Origin: Chlamydiota bacterium
Lineage (GTDB): Bacteria; Chlamydiota; Chlamydiia; Chlamydiales; Rhabdochlamydiaceae
Reading direction: 5' to 3'
DNA length: 15,381 bases
Assembly (NCBI GenBank): GCA_023269365.1
Contig: JAHFTN010000020.1
Span: 1-15,381, forward strand
The notes below the pieces were generated by a model that worked only from the letters and a program-made list of their open reading frames with translations, was not told where the DNA came from and did no database searches. Within the stretch, counting starts at the first letter, position 1. Each line of letters starts with the position of its first letter. This document shows positions 1 to 6,941 of this stretch, one piece after another. Made by a program: the position numbers and the translations under genes.

Positions 1-1
1 A

Positions 2-202
2 CCTCGAAGAGAGCCGCTTAAACCAGTACAGAGAAATGTGGTGCAATCAGAAGTCTCCTCCCTCGAGGAAGAGCAATCTGAACCTCAAAGAGAGCGGCTC
101 AAATCTTCCGGGATAGAGCAGCGCAAAAAAAGAGCGTGCGCACACAAGAAAAAGGAGACGCAGCGGCAGTTTAAAGAGTCGATATCCTCCAACGAAAATT
201 AA
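2..202 (+). CDS. C-terminal end of an unidentified basic protein (5' partial)
   Basis: The + strand is open from the first bases of the window to a TAA at 200-202, giving about 66 residues with no start codon inside, so this looks like the tail of a gene that begins upstream. The tail is strongly charged: a glutamate-rich stretch (SSLEEEQSE) is followed by Lys/Arg-rich segments (EQRKKR, HKKKETQRQ). A 21-nt motif encoding PRREPLK at positions 2-22 recurs imperfectly as PQRERLK at 83-103, which suggests a repeat with a 27-codon period. The stop codon overlaps the convergent tsaD stop within the four bases TTAA at 199-202. No family is recognised. It could be a chance open frame, but the compact convergent ending and the protein-level repeat favour a real gene. 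Confidence 0.5.
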   Translation, partial: PRREPLKPVQRNVVQSEVSSLEEEQSEPQRERLKSSGIEQRKKRACAHKKKETQRQFKESISSNEN

Positions 203-1218
203 GTTCCAAGGGGAATTCTCGTTAGCGGCTCTAGGTCTAGCCCATCAGATTTTCCTGTGCTCTTATGGCGATGGAATCCTAGGCCTGCAATCATGGCGGC
301 ATTGTCGAGAGAAAGGGACTTTTCTGGATAGTGCACTGTCAGCTCACTCCTAGAGGAAAAGAGCTCTTTTAGGCGGCAATTATTGCTCACTCCTCCACCA
401 CAAAAGATTGTAGAACAGTGGTGCAGCTTGGCTGCAAGCAGCGTTTTAGAGACGACATCTTTTAGAGCCACCTCCTGAAAACTTGCCGCCACATCTGCTT
501 TTTCCCCTTCGGTGATGATGAGGGGCGCGTCTTTAGAAATGTTTTGCCCTTTTACGGTGTAGAGCACATTGGTCTTGAGCCCTGAGAAAGAAAAGTCTAA
601 GGGGTGGTGCTTGACGTGGCCCGGCTTGAAAGGGAAGCGCCTCGGATCGCCCCGTTTAGCTAAAGCTTCGATGTGGGGTCCTCCTGGGTAGGGCAGGCCG
701 AGAAGGGTTGCCACTTTGTCGAAGGCCTCCCCTAGGGCATCATCTTGCGTGCCCCCGAGGAACTGGTATTTGCCTAGTTCTTCTATCTTCACGAGGAAGG
801 TGTGCCCTCCAGAGATAACGAGGCCTAAAGCGGGTAGCGCGACTTGTTCTAAATGCATCATCGCCGCAAAAAGGTGGGCTTCGACGTGGTTCACTCCAAT
901 AAAGGGGATTTCCCATGCATAGGAAAGGGTTTTGGCTGCATTTAACCCAATCAAAAGAGCTCCCACAAGACCCGGCCCTTGCGCTGCGGCAACGAGCTCG
1001 ACCTCTTGGGGCGTTACTCCGGCTTCTTCAAGGGCTGTTTTAATCACGGGGATGAGGGCATCGATGTGGCGTCTGCAGGCAAGTTCTGGAAATACCCCAC
1101 CAAAGGGGCTGTGCACATCGGTTTGAGAGCGCACAACATTAGAAAGGATCTCTTTTCCCCCTCGTACCAGCGCACATGCCGTCTCATCGCAACTGCTTTC
1201 AATCCCTAAAACAAGCAT
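199..1218 (-). CDS. tsaD: tRNA N6-adenosine threonylcarbamoyltransferase TsaD
   Basis: TsaD transfers the threonylcarbamoyl group from threonylcarbamoyl-AMP to A37 of ANN-decoding tRNAs in the cytoplasm, working with TsaB and TsaE. The 339-residue length is normal for the family. Visible signatures are the N-terminal GIESSCDETA, the metal-binding HVEAH at residues 111-115, VISGGHT at 134-140, ALGEAFDKVA at 161-170, GGGVSNN at 274-280 (replacing the more usual GGVAAN) and LDNAAMIA with the metal-ligand Asp305. The ATG at 1216-1218 lies 6 nt after the stop of the FklB-type isomerase gene, so the two are almost certainly one minus-strand transcript. No strong Shine-Dalgarno sequence precedes this ATG, which fits translational coupling. 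The gene ends convergently against the partial + strand gene, with overlapping stops. The family identity is secure. Confidence 0.97.
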   Translation of the reverse strand: MLVLGIESSCDETACALVRGGKEILSNVVRSQTDVHSPFGGVFPELACRRHIDALIPVIKTALEEAGVTPQEVELVAAAQGPGLVGALLIGLNAAKTLSYAWEIPFIGVNHVEAHLFAAMMHLEQVALPALGLVISGGHTFLVKIEELGKYQFLGGTQDDALGEAFDKVATLLGLPYPGGPHIEALAKRGDPRRFPFKPGHVKHHPLDFSFSGLKTNVLYTVKGQNISKDAPLIITEGEKADVAASFQEVALKDVVSKTLLAAKLHHCSTIFCGGGVSNNCRLKELFSSRSELTVHYPEKSLSLDNAAMIAGLGFHRHKSTGKSDGLDLEPLTRIPLGT

Positions 1219-1224
1219 GATTTC

Positions 1225-1851
1225 TTATTTTTCATTAATGCCCAATAACTCTATCTCGAAAACGAGAGTCGTATTAGGGCCGATGACATTTTGAAAGCCG
1301 AGCTCTCCATAAGCTAAATAGTGGGGCACAAATACTTGCCACTTATCCCCCACCCTCATTAGTTGTAAGATCTCTGTCCACCCCGCCATGACTTTATTTA
1401 GGGGGGCAACAAGGGGCTGGCCCCTTTGGTAAGAGCTGTCAAAGACTCTCCCATCAAGGAAACTGCCTCTGTAGTCTACCTTTACATGATCAAAAGCTGT
1501 GGGGTGCCGGCCCGAATGGGATCCTGAGGAGAGAATTTTGTATTGAAGACCACTCATGAGAGTGATCACTCCCTCTTTGCCTTTGTTTTCGAGTAAGAAA
1601 GTCTCGCCTTGTCTCTTATTTTCTTCAGTGAGTTTTGCAAAGTGTTGTCTTTGTTGCAATTCAATCTGATTTCTTAGGGAAGAGAGGATCGATTGTACCT
1701 CAGCTTGCTGGAGTTGAGGGTCTGTTTCGGAAATAGCGTCCATAAAACCCTCTTTAAGACACTCGAGGTTTAACTCTCCGAATTGGTGTTTCAAGTTTCT
1801 CCCTGTCTCTAGACCGATACAGTAGCTCGCTTTTTCTTTTGTCGATTCCAT
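1225..1851 (-). CDS. FKBP-type peptidyl-prolyl cis-trans isomerase (FklB-like)
   Basis: This 208-residue protein catalyses cis-trans isomerisation of X-Pro bonds. Residues 1-100 form an FKBP_N-type helical dimerisation region (KASYCIGLETGRNL near the start, then a Gln-rich helix). Residues about 102-206 are the FKBP catalytic domain: SGLQYKIL, VDYRGSFLDGRVFDSS, AGWTEILQLMRVGDKWQVFVP, LAYGELG and NTTLVFEIELL. There is no signal peptide or lipobox, so it should be cytoplasmic like E. coli FklB (206 residues), unlike the exported Mip lipoprotein of Chlamydia. A clear ribosome binding site (AGGAG) lies about 8 nt before the ATG at 1849-1851. It is the first gene of a pair with tsaD. Its upstream region is the large palindrome at 1877-2049, whose left edge supplies a TATAAA-like -10 candidate on the minus strand. 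Family identity is secure; the FklB subgroup is inferred from length and the N-terminal region. Confidence 0.93.
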   Translation of the reverse strand: MESTKEKASYCIGLETGRNLKHQFGELNLECLKEGFMDAISETDPQLQQAEVQSILSSLRNQIELQQRQHFAKLTEENKRQGETFLLENKGKEGVITLMSGLQYKILSSGSHSGRHPTAFDHVKVDYRGSFLDGRVFDSSYQRGQPLVAPLNKVMAGWTEILQLMRVGDKWQVFVPHYLAYGELGFQNVIGPNTTLVFEIELLGINEK

Positions 1852-1876
1852 GGGAAGTCTCCTCTGAAGTTTTTTT

Positions 1877-2049
1877 TATACCTAAACTACTTTAAAAGTT
1901 GGTTTTCCTCAAAGAGTTGCCCTGAATTTGGTCCAGGCAAAGCCGACATCGAAGCAGCTCAACTCGAATGAGTTGGGCGATGCAGATGGAACCAAATTCA
2001 GCGGCTAACGACGCTGAGGAAAACCAACTTTTGAGGGTGTTTGGGTATA
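1877..2049. repeat. Large imperfect palindrome between divergent genes
   Basis: The ends of this 173-nt stretch are inverted copies. The perfect core arms are 1894-1911 (AAAAGTTGGTTTTCCTCA) and 2015-2032, and a second perfect pair is 1922-1932 (CTGAATTTGGT) and 1991-2001. The outer ends also match with few changes (TATACCTAAAC at 1877-1887 against GTTTGGGTATA at 2039-2049). A small hairpin around 1957-1978 (GCTCAACTC and GAGTTGGGC) forms the tip. The element fills most of the gap between two divergent genes, so it is not a normal terminator. It could be a MITE-like insertion flanked by TA, a structured RNA, or a two-sided regulatory element. No open reading frame of note lies inside it. Confidence 0.85.
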
Positions 2050-2134
2050 ACATAAAAATGTATAGACCATTTTCTATTGAGGAGCAAGTGTTTTTATGCT
2101 AAGATCTTGATCTAAAGTATTTAATTGAGAAAGT

Positions 2135-2992
2135 ATGAAGCAGATCGTTGAGCAAGAAAGCCTTATTTTAGACGTCCTATCCAAAATGGCCCCAGAGAGT
2201 TCTAAAAACACTTTGCGCTCTTGGTTGCAGGCGGGAAGAATCACTGTGGATGGGCAACGAGTAGAAAGGGCCAATGCGCAGGTTATTCCGGGGCAAGAGG
2301 TGGTTTTAGGTTCTAAAGTGGCTTTCATCAAAGGGTCCCTTCGGATCGTACACGACGATGATCAAATTGTCGTATTGGAAAAGCCAGAGGGGCTCTTGAG
2401 TGTGGCAACCGATTTTGAGACAAGAGCCACTGTTCACGCGATGCTCAAGCGGCAATTCCATAACCGCAAAGTCTTTCCCGTCCACAGATTAGATCGCGAG
2501 ACCTCGGGAATCATGCTATTTGCCTATACAGAAAAGGCGAGAGAGGAGATGAAACGCCAGTTTGAGCAACACCTCATCGATAAGACCTATTTTGCCATCG
2601 TAGAAAAAGAGATGCCCTTTGGGATTGGCACCTGGGAGAGCTACCTAGAAGAAGATGATTTCTATTACGTCAAAAGCACCAACGATTCGCAAAGGGGAAA
2701 GCTTGCCACGACACACTACGAAGTGTTAAAAACAGAGCGCAACCGCTCTTTGCTGCGCCTTAATCCCAAAACAGGGCGTAAAAACCAGCTTCGCGTTCAC
2801 TGTACAGAAGCGGGGCACTGTATTGTAGGCGACAAAAAATATGGAGCCCTGACAAACCCGATCAAGAGGGTTTGTCTGCACGCTCAAAAAATCACCTTCA
2901 CCCACCCCGCAACGGGGCGTTCCATGACCTTTATGGCTCCCTTGCCCGAGGTTTTTTCTAAAATCCTTAATTACAAGTCGCTTATCATTTAG
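2135..2992 (+). CDS. RluA-family pseudouridine synthase
   Basis: The enzyme isomerises uridine to pseudouridine in structured RNA, most likely 23S rRNA. Residues about 6-60 are an S4 RNA-binding domain (LRSWLQAGRITVDGQRV). The catalytic domain follows, with the family signature HRLDRETSG at residues 117-125, where Asp120 is the nucleophile. Later family motifs are TYFAIVEKE, the GRKNQLRVH stretch at 214-222 (commonly GRTHQIRVH) and LHAQKITFTHPATG near the C-terminus. The length of 285 residues is typical of RluD/RluC/YlyB-type members. The ATG at 2135 follows only a weak purine stretch (GAGAAAG). It is divergent from the isomerase gene across the palindrome at 1877-2049, whose right edge carries GGTATAA. 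The exact target uridine cannot be told from sequence, so no symbol is given. Confidence 0.93.
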   Translation: MKQIVEQESLILDVLSKMAPESSKNTLRSWLQAGRITVDGQRVERANAQVIPGQEVVLGSKVAFIKGSLRIVHDDDQIVVLEKPEGLLSVATDFETRATVHAMLKRQFHNRKVFPVHRLDRETSGIMLFAYTEKAREEMKRQFEQHLIDKTYFAIVEKEMPFGIGTWESYLEEDDFYYVKSTNDSQRGKLATTHYEVLKTERNRSLLRLNPKTGRKNQLRVHCTEAGHCIVGDKKYGALTNPIKRVCLHAQKITFTHPATGRSMTFMAPLPEVFSKILNYKSLII

Positions 2993-3006
2993 TAATAAAT
3001 ATATTT

Positions 3007-3030
3007 AAAATTGCGCTTAATGGCAATTTT
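3007..3030 (+). terminator. AT-rich hairpin after the RluA-family gene
   Basis: A perfect 8-bp inverted repeat, AAAATTGC at 3007-3014 and GCAATTTT at 3023-3030 with an 8-nt loop, starts 15 nt after the RluA-family stop codon and ends in a short T run. The stem is weak in GC, so termination would be inefficient. It overlaps the candidate -35 box of the next gene, so it may instead act as an operator. Confidence 0.35.
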
Positions 3031-3040
3031 ATGCTATTAT
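3011..3040 (+). promoter_or_regulatory. Candidate sigma-70-type promoter of the 595-residue gene
   Basis: TTGCGC at 3011-3016 and TATTAT at 3035-3040 are separated by 18 nt, in an AT-rich region 44 nt before the ATG at 3085. A strong ribosome binding site (AAGGAG at 3072-3077) lies between promoter and start. Confidence 0.4.
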
Positions 3041-3084
3041 TCATAATTAATAATTAATTTTAAATCGAATTTAAGGAGAATAAA

Positions 3085-4872
3085 ATGCTTCCCTCTTTTA
3101 CCAAAAGTTTAAGCTTGGTCCCTCCATGGGGCAATGGAATAAATCCACTAGAAGTTAGAAGGGGAGCATCGACTCCTGTGCCTAACCAAGATGAGTTAGC
3201 TTCCCCAAAAGACGAAATAGATAGTCTCGCTTCTTCTCCTCGCTCGAAAAGCAGCTCGCCCTCTTTTCCAAGCTCAGAGAGGGAGTGGATGCTCGTCAAG
3301 CCTTCAAAGCCTTCTTTTACAGAGATATTAAAAAAGAATATAAAAGAAATAGAACTTTTTTTATTGCCTATCAATGAAGGAGTCGTAGTTGAAGCCTTTT
3401 CTAAATTCAAGCGGTCGGTAAGTGTAGAGGGAGCTTTTGCATTCGTAGTTTCAAATACGTATGTAAGCTTTGTTTTTAACCAGCTCTTTCCAACAGGGAA
3501 AAAGTCAGAAATTGATGAGGCTCTCACTGAAAAGCCCGCTTTGTCTTTGCCATTTTGTGAAGAGGTAGCCGCTCTTATCGAAAGAGTGATTCATTGGGAC
3601 TATGCGGGACGACTCTCAGGAGTTTATACTCGGAAATTTCTTTCTCAGGAGGTCAATGCAAAATTACAAGAGCGCTATCATCCTCCTATAGAAAGCTTAG
3701 CTAAAATTGTATGCTCTAAGTTTGAAGAGGTTGAACGGAAGAGTGGAATTGGCATATTTGGTGCTACAGAGAGATCCACTATAGATAAAGCTGTTAGAGC
3801 CTTGGTAAATAAAGAGCTATCATCTCTTTTGGAAAAAGGATTTTTAACACAGCAAACTAAAGAAATAGAAGCGCTCATAACACAAGAGCTGAACTATGCC
3901 GTTGCTTTGCGGGTAGGAGCTCGTTATAATTTGTTCGAAAGGCAATGGGTGCATGAGTTTTTAGAGGCATTTCCTATTCTCCCTCCCAAAGGTTATGTAA
4001 AAGACATCCCTCTTGAAACGAGATTAAAAAAGCTTCGAGTAATAGCCTTTGAGACTCTCAGGCAGAGAAAAAATGCACAAACTTTTGCTTTGGTGCTCAA
4101 TGACCCTCCTACGAGAAGGAGGGTCTGCATGGCATTTTCTGAAGCGGTGGGCATTTGGAGCGGTTGTGAATTTACAGCCAGAGAAGCGGTTTTATCCGAG
4201 GCATTTAACAGCTTAGCTACGTTTTTTGTAAAGATCTATAAAAGGGAGGGACTGCAGAGCACAGGTAAAGTATTTGAAAATGACTTAAATCAATTGTCAT
4301 GGCAAGAACTTCTTTCTCATGAGGTTATGAAAAAACATTTCAACATTTGGATAGAAGAGGAAGCTGACGCATATTTAAAGATGTTTACACAGCAAGTTGC
4401 CTTTCCTTTGTTGGTTAATAGAGAATCAACTATTCGAAATGAGCCAGCTCGAGATGTGGAAAAAAAATTCAAGGAAGAAATCGTTGGTCAATTTACAAAT
4501 ATCGTCTTAGAATTCAGAAAGAAAAGAGTTGCACTCTTCTTTAAAGAGAAGCTGAAAATGGTGTGCGACACATTGAAAGGCGCTTTAAATTTATTGTCAG
4601 AGCAAGAACTGCCTTCCCATAAAGTGATGCAAAGAGATTTCAGCATTTGGATAGAAGCTGAGGCTGAGGCATGCTTTAATGCCCTAGAAAGGGAAAAAGA
4701 CTTCCCCTTGTGGGCTAATAGAGCATCGATTATCCTAAATAAGGAAGTTTCTGAGGTGAAAGCGGATTTTAAAGGGGAAATCGTTAATCAATTTACAAAG
4801 GATGTCTTAGATTTTAGGGCGAAAAAAGTTGCAGAGTTTCTTGGCAGTTCGCAAGAGGAAGTGCGTCCCTAA
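3085..4872 (+). CDS. Unrecognised 595-residue protein with two C-terminal 100-residue repeats
   Basis: No known family is recognised. Residues 1 to about 80 are rich in Ser and Pro and look disordered (LASSPRSKSSSPSFPSS), and there is no cleavable signal peptide. Residues about 80-400 are predicted largely helical, with many charged residues and no clear membrane segment. Residues 399-498 and 499-595 are an ungapped tandem repeat with a period of exactly 100 residues. Shared positions include LSxQEL, SHxVM, IWIExEA, FPL, NRxSxI, FKxEIVxQFT and VLxFRxKxVA. The start is supported by AAGGAG 7 nt upstream. The gene is more AT-rich than the housekeeping genes on the right of the window. It lies between the RluA-family gene and trxB on the same strand with its own likely promoter. 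The disordered N-terminus, lack of signal peptide and lineage make a type III secreted effector possible, but that is inference only. Confidence 0.8.
   Translation: MLPSFTKSLSLVPPWGNGINPLEVRRGASTPVPNQDELASPKDEIDSLASSPRSKSSSPSFPSSEREWMLVKPSKPSFTEILKKNIKEIELFLLPINEGVVVEAFSKFKRSVSVEGAFAFVVSNTYVSFVFNQLFPTGKKSEIDEALTEKPALSLPFCEEVAALIERVIHWDYAGRLSGVYTRKFLSQEVNAKLQERYHPPIESLAKIVCSKFEEVERKSGIGIFGATERSTIDKAVRALVNKELSSLLEKGFLTQQTKEIEALITQELNYAVALRVGARYNLFERQWVHEFLEAFPILPPKGYVKDIPLETRLKKLRVIAFETLRQRKNAQTFALVLNDPPTRRRVCMAFSEAVGIWSGCEFTAREAVLSEAFNSLATFFVKIYKREGLQSTGKVFENDLNQLSWQELLSHEVMKKHFNIWIEEEADAYLKMFTQQVAFPLLVNRESTIRNEPARDVEKKFKEEIVGQFTNIVLEFRKKRVALFFKEKLKMVCDTLKGALNLLSEQELPSHKVMQRDFSIWIEAEAEACFNALEREKDFPLWANRASIILNKEVSEVKADFKGEIVNQFTKDVLDFRAKKVAEFLGSSQEEVRP
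4277..4863 (+). repeat. Two tandem 300-bp coding repeats
   Basis: The segment starting near 4279 and the one starting at 4579 encode homologous 100-residue units in register, without indels. Nucleotide matches such as ATTTGGATAGAAG occur in both units, but overall they have diverged clearly, so the duplication is old. Confidence 0.75.
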
Positions 4873-4910
4873 ATTCATTCTGTATATCCATCAAATTCTT
4901 AATTCATATA

Positions 4911-4949
4911 CACTCGTCTCTATCCTTACAATTTAGATAGAGATGAGCG
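4911..4949 (+). promoter_or_regulatory. Hairpin abutting the trxB start codon
   Basis: Positions 4911-4924 and 4936-4949 form a 14-bp stem with one mismatch and one G-U pair around an 11-nt loop. The innermost 8 bp (TCTCTATC and GATAGAGA) are perfect. The right arm contains the only purine-rich stretch that could serve as the trxB ribosome binding site, and the ATG begins at the next base. In mRNA this would hide the translation start; in DNA it could be an operator. The function is inferred. Confidence 0.5.
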
Positions 4950-5900
4950 ATGCAGCGAAAAAAACTTGTCATTATTGGATCGGGACCTGCCGCATTCACG
5001 GCTGCCATCTATGCTTCGAGAGCGAATTTGGCCCCCCTCGTTTATGAGGGTTTTTTTTCTGGTCCCGCAGGGGGACAGCTTATGACGACGACGGAAGTGG
5101 AAAATTATCCGGGGTTTCCTGAAGGGATTACGGGGCCTGCTCTCATGGACAAGTTTCGCTCTCAGGCGGAGCGATTTGGCACCTCTATCCTTACAGAAGA
5201 TGTTCTTACCGTAGATCTCTCTTGCCGCCCCTTTGTTGTGAAAGGGAAAACCACATCCGTTGAAGCTGATGCATTGATTATCGCCACGGGAGCAACGGCA
5301 AAGCGGTTAGATGTGCCGGGGACAAGAGACGGGGAATTTTGGCAAAAGGGGGTCACGGCATGTGCTGTATGCGACGGAGCGGCCCCTCTTTTTCGCAACA
5401 AAGATCTGTATGTGTTTGGAGGGGGAGATACCGCCGTTGAAGAGGCGATCTTTCTTACCAAGTACGGAAAAAAAGTCTTTCTCGTGCACAGAAGAGATGA
5501 GCTCAGGGCTTCTAAAATCATGTGTGAAAGAGCGTTGCACCATCCCAAAATCACCGTTCTCTGGAGCCATGTCCTTCTCAAGGTGACAGGAGATTCTGTA
5601 GTAAAACAAGTGGAACTTCAAGACCTCAAGACATCCAAGATCCATTCGCATGAGGCGGGGGGTGTCTTTTTTGCCATCGGTCACCAACCCAATACCTCCT
5701 TTTTGGGGGGACAAGTAGCGCTGCATTCCAATGGATATATTCGCATTAAAGAAGGGACTTCTTATACTAGCGTACCCGGTGTTTTTGCTGCAGGAGATGT
5801 GCAAGATCATGTGTATAGGCAAGCGATCACAGCTGCCGGGTCGGGGTGTATGGCCGCGCTCGATGCCGAGCGGTGGCTTTCTGCAGAGGGACACTTATGA
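4950..5900 (+). CDS. trxB: Thioredoxin reductase
   Basis: TrxB is a cytoplasmic FAD enzyme that passes electrons from NADPH to thioredoxin. All key elements of the low-molecular-weight family are present in 316 residues: the FAD-binding GSGPAAFTAAIYASR at residues 10-24, GGQLMTTTEVENYPGF, the ATG motif at 112-114, the redox pair Cys138-Ala-Val-Cys141 followed by DG (the middle pair is more often Ala-Thr), the NADPH-binding GGGDTAVEEA, VHRRDELRAS, and GVFAAGDVQD before the C-terminal helix. The start at 4950 lies directly after a hairpin that contains the likely ribosome binding site, which suggests regulated translation. The stop overlaps the next start (ATGA at 5897-5900), coupling it to the outer membrane protein gene. 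In C. trachomatis, as I recall, trxB is next to acpS; here about 4.1 kb separates them. Confidence 0.97.
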   Translation: MQRKKLVIIGSGPAAFTAAIYASRANLAPLVYEGFFSGPAGGQLMTTTEVENYPGFPEGITGPALMDKFRSQAERFGTSILTEDVLTVDLSCRPFVVKGKTTSVEADALIIATGATAKRLDVPGTRDGEFWQKGVTACAVCDGAAPLFRNKDLYVFGGGDTAVEEAIFLTKYGKKVFLVHRRDELRASKIMCERALHHPKITVLWSHVLLKVTGDSVVKQVELQDLKTSKIHSHEAGGVFFAIGHQPNTSFLGGQVALHSNGYIRIKEGTSYTSVPGVFAAGDVQDHVYRQAITAAGSGCMAALDAERWLSAEGHL

Positions 5901-6709
5901 TGAAATCCCTCCTCTTTGCGTTCTGTGCAACGACCTCCCTTGTGGCTCTAGATACAAAACCTTGGCTGGGGGATGTGTACGCCTTTAGTTTCGAGAGTGG
6001 CTTTTCCTATGCCCACTTTCCTAAAGTGCAGGGAGCTTCCACGCAACTGAGATCTCCAGAGAATAGTCGCAACCTCGTGGCGGATGTAGGGCTTACCACC
6101 TCGCCCAATTGGGATGTGCAGCTAGAAGGGGAGTTTGGGCAAGCCAATTCCATTAACTGGGCCCTTCGCAGCGGAGCGATGCAGATCCGGTTTCTCTTTT
6201 TAAACGATGTGGTAGGGGACTTGTGCAGTTTTATCTGTGGGGTGAGTGTGAGGGGAGCCTCCTCCCATTTTCTTAAAAGTGTGAGCACTCCTTACGCCGC
6301 TGAGTGCAATATAGAGCTGAGTTCCGCTCTTGGCAAAGAATGGTCGTTGGGTCCTAACTGGACAGCGCGCACGTATGGGTTTTTGGCTGTAGGGCAAGCA
6401 AACCGAGGCTCTCCCTGGATCCGCCCCCTTCTTGTTGCAGAGTATAACCTTCTGAATCAACACCGCTTTACCCTATTTTCCAATGCTGATGTGGGTTTTG
6501 GAGGGAAACAAGGGGTCGATGTAGACCATTTTCACGGCTGGAGCCCTTTTCAGCACCAGTCGGTCGATCTGGGGGTCTCCTACGGGTGTGAGCTCGGCGT
6601 ATACGGGAGGCTCACGGCTTCCTATGCAAGGCGCCTTTTTGCCCACAATTTTCCCGAGCGGATGAACCTCTTCACCCTGTCGTATTTTCTTCCCTTTTCC
6701 TTGTTTTAA
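5897..6709 (+). CDS. Secreted outer-membrane-type protein, probable beta-barrel
   Basis: No specific family is recognised. The frame is open from 5846, but the chosen ATG at 5897 (or the adjacent ATG at 5900) overlaps the trxB stop, is preceded by GAGGG about 7 nt upstream, and opens directly into a signal peptide: MMKSLLFAFCATTSLVA, with likely cleavage before or near LDTKPW. The roughly 250-residue mature protein is rich in Gly, Ser and aromatic residues in alternating patterns (YAFSFESGFSYAHF, WDVQLEGEFGQ, HRFTLFSNADVGFGG). It ends in LSYFLPFSLF with a terminal Phe, as in substrates of the BamA outer membrane assembly machinery. The barrel assignment is inferred from these patterns. Coupling to trxB suggests co-expression, perhaps because chlamydial envelope proteins are often disulfide-linked, but no direct functional link is shown. 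A strong inverted repeat starts at its stop codon. Confidence 0.8.
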   Translation: MMKSLLFAFCATTSLVALDTKPWLGDVYAFSFESGFSYAHFPKVQGASTQLRSPENSRNLVADVGLTTSPNWDVQLEGEFGQANSINWALRSGAMQIRFLFLNDVVGDLCSFICGVSVRGASSHFLKSVSTPYAAECNIELSSALGKEWSLGPNWTARTYGFLAVGQANRGSPWIRPLLVAEYNLLNQHRFTLFSNADVGFGGKQGVDVDHFHGWSPFQHQSVDLGVSYGCELGVYGRLTASYARRLFAHNFPERMNLFTLSYFLPFSLF

Positions 6710-6784
6710 AGGTACGCATTCAGCCAGTACTAATTCGTGTGCGTGAGCGGGCTCGAATTAGTACTGGCTGAATGCGTACCTTTA
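6707..6784 (+). terminator. Perfect 31-bp inverted repeat, likely terminator of the trxB operon
   Basis: Arms 6707-6737 and 6754-6784 are exact reverse complements with a 16-nt loop. The left arm starts at the TAA of the outer membrane protein gene, and the right arm ends in CCTTTA, with only a short T run. As RNA it is an extremely stable hairpin that would terminate or protect the trxB-operon transcript. The absence of any mismatch is unusual for a simple terminator. Confidence 0.75.
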
Positions 6785-6847
6785 GTTGAGATTAAGTAGA
6801 CTGCCTATATTAACTGCAATTCGCTGAGCATGAGCAATAAGTGAAAA

Positions 6848-6875
6848 TAAATTTATTTATGTAAATTTATTTATG
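6848..6875 (+). repeat. Two perfect 14-bp direct repeats upstream of F-box gene A
   Basis: TAAATTTATTTATG occurs back to back at 6848-6861 and 6862-6875, immediately before the candidate -35 box. Unit B has only one related stretch in this place. It may be a replication slippage product or a doubled protein-binding site. Confidence 0.7.
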
Positions 6876-6879
6876 TATC

Positions 6880-6909
6880 TTAACATTTAATTTTTAAATA
6901 GAGTAAAAT
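6880..6909 (+). promoter_or_regulatory. Candidate promoter of F-box gene A
   Basis: TTAACA at 6880-6885 and TAAAAT at 6904-6909 are separated by 18 nt. The -10 box ends 32 nt before the ATG at 6942. The same position in unit B also carries promoter-like boxes, which supports the assignment. Confidence 0.55.
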
Positions 6910-6941
6910 GCTCTATAAATTCTCTAGGCAAGGAGCTTACA

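Noticed and set aside
2077..2100. TTGAGG and TATGCT as a promoter for the RluA-family gene
   Set aside because: The spacing is 12 nt, too short for a sigma-70-type promoter. The GGTATAA at the palindrome edge is a better candidate.
3060..3527. A 155-residue minus-strand open frame opposite the 595-residue gene
   Set aside because: The sense gene has a strong ribosome binding site and promoter. The antisense product is Ser/Leu-rich, as expected from a shadow frame.
5307..5894. A 195-residue open frame antisense to trxB
   Set aside because: It lies entirely opposite a well-conserved trxB, has no ribosome binding site or family motifs, and its composition reflects the trxB codons.
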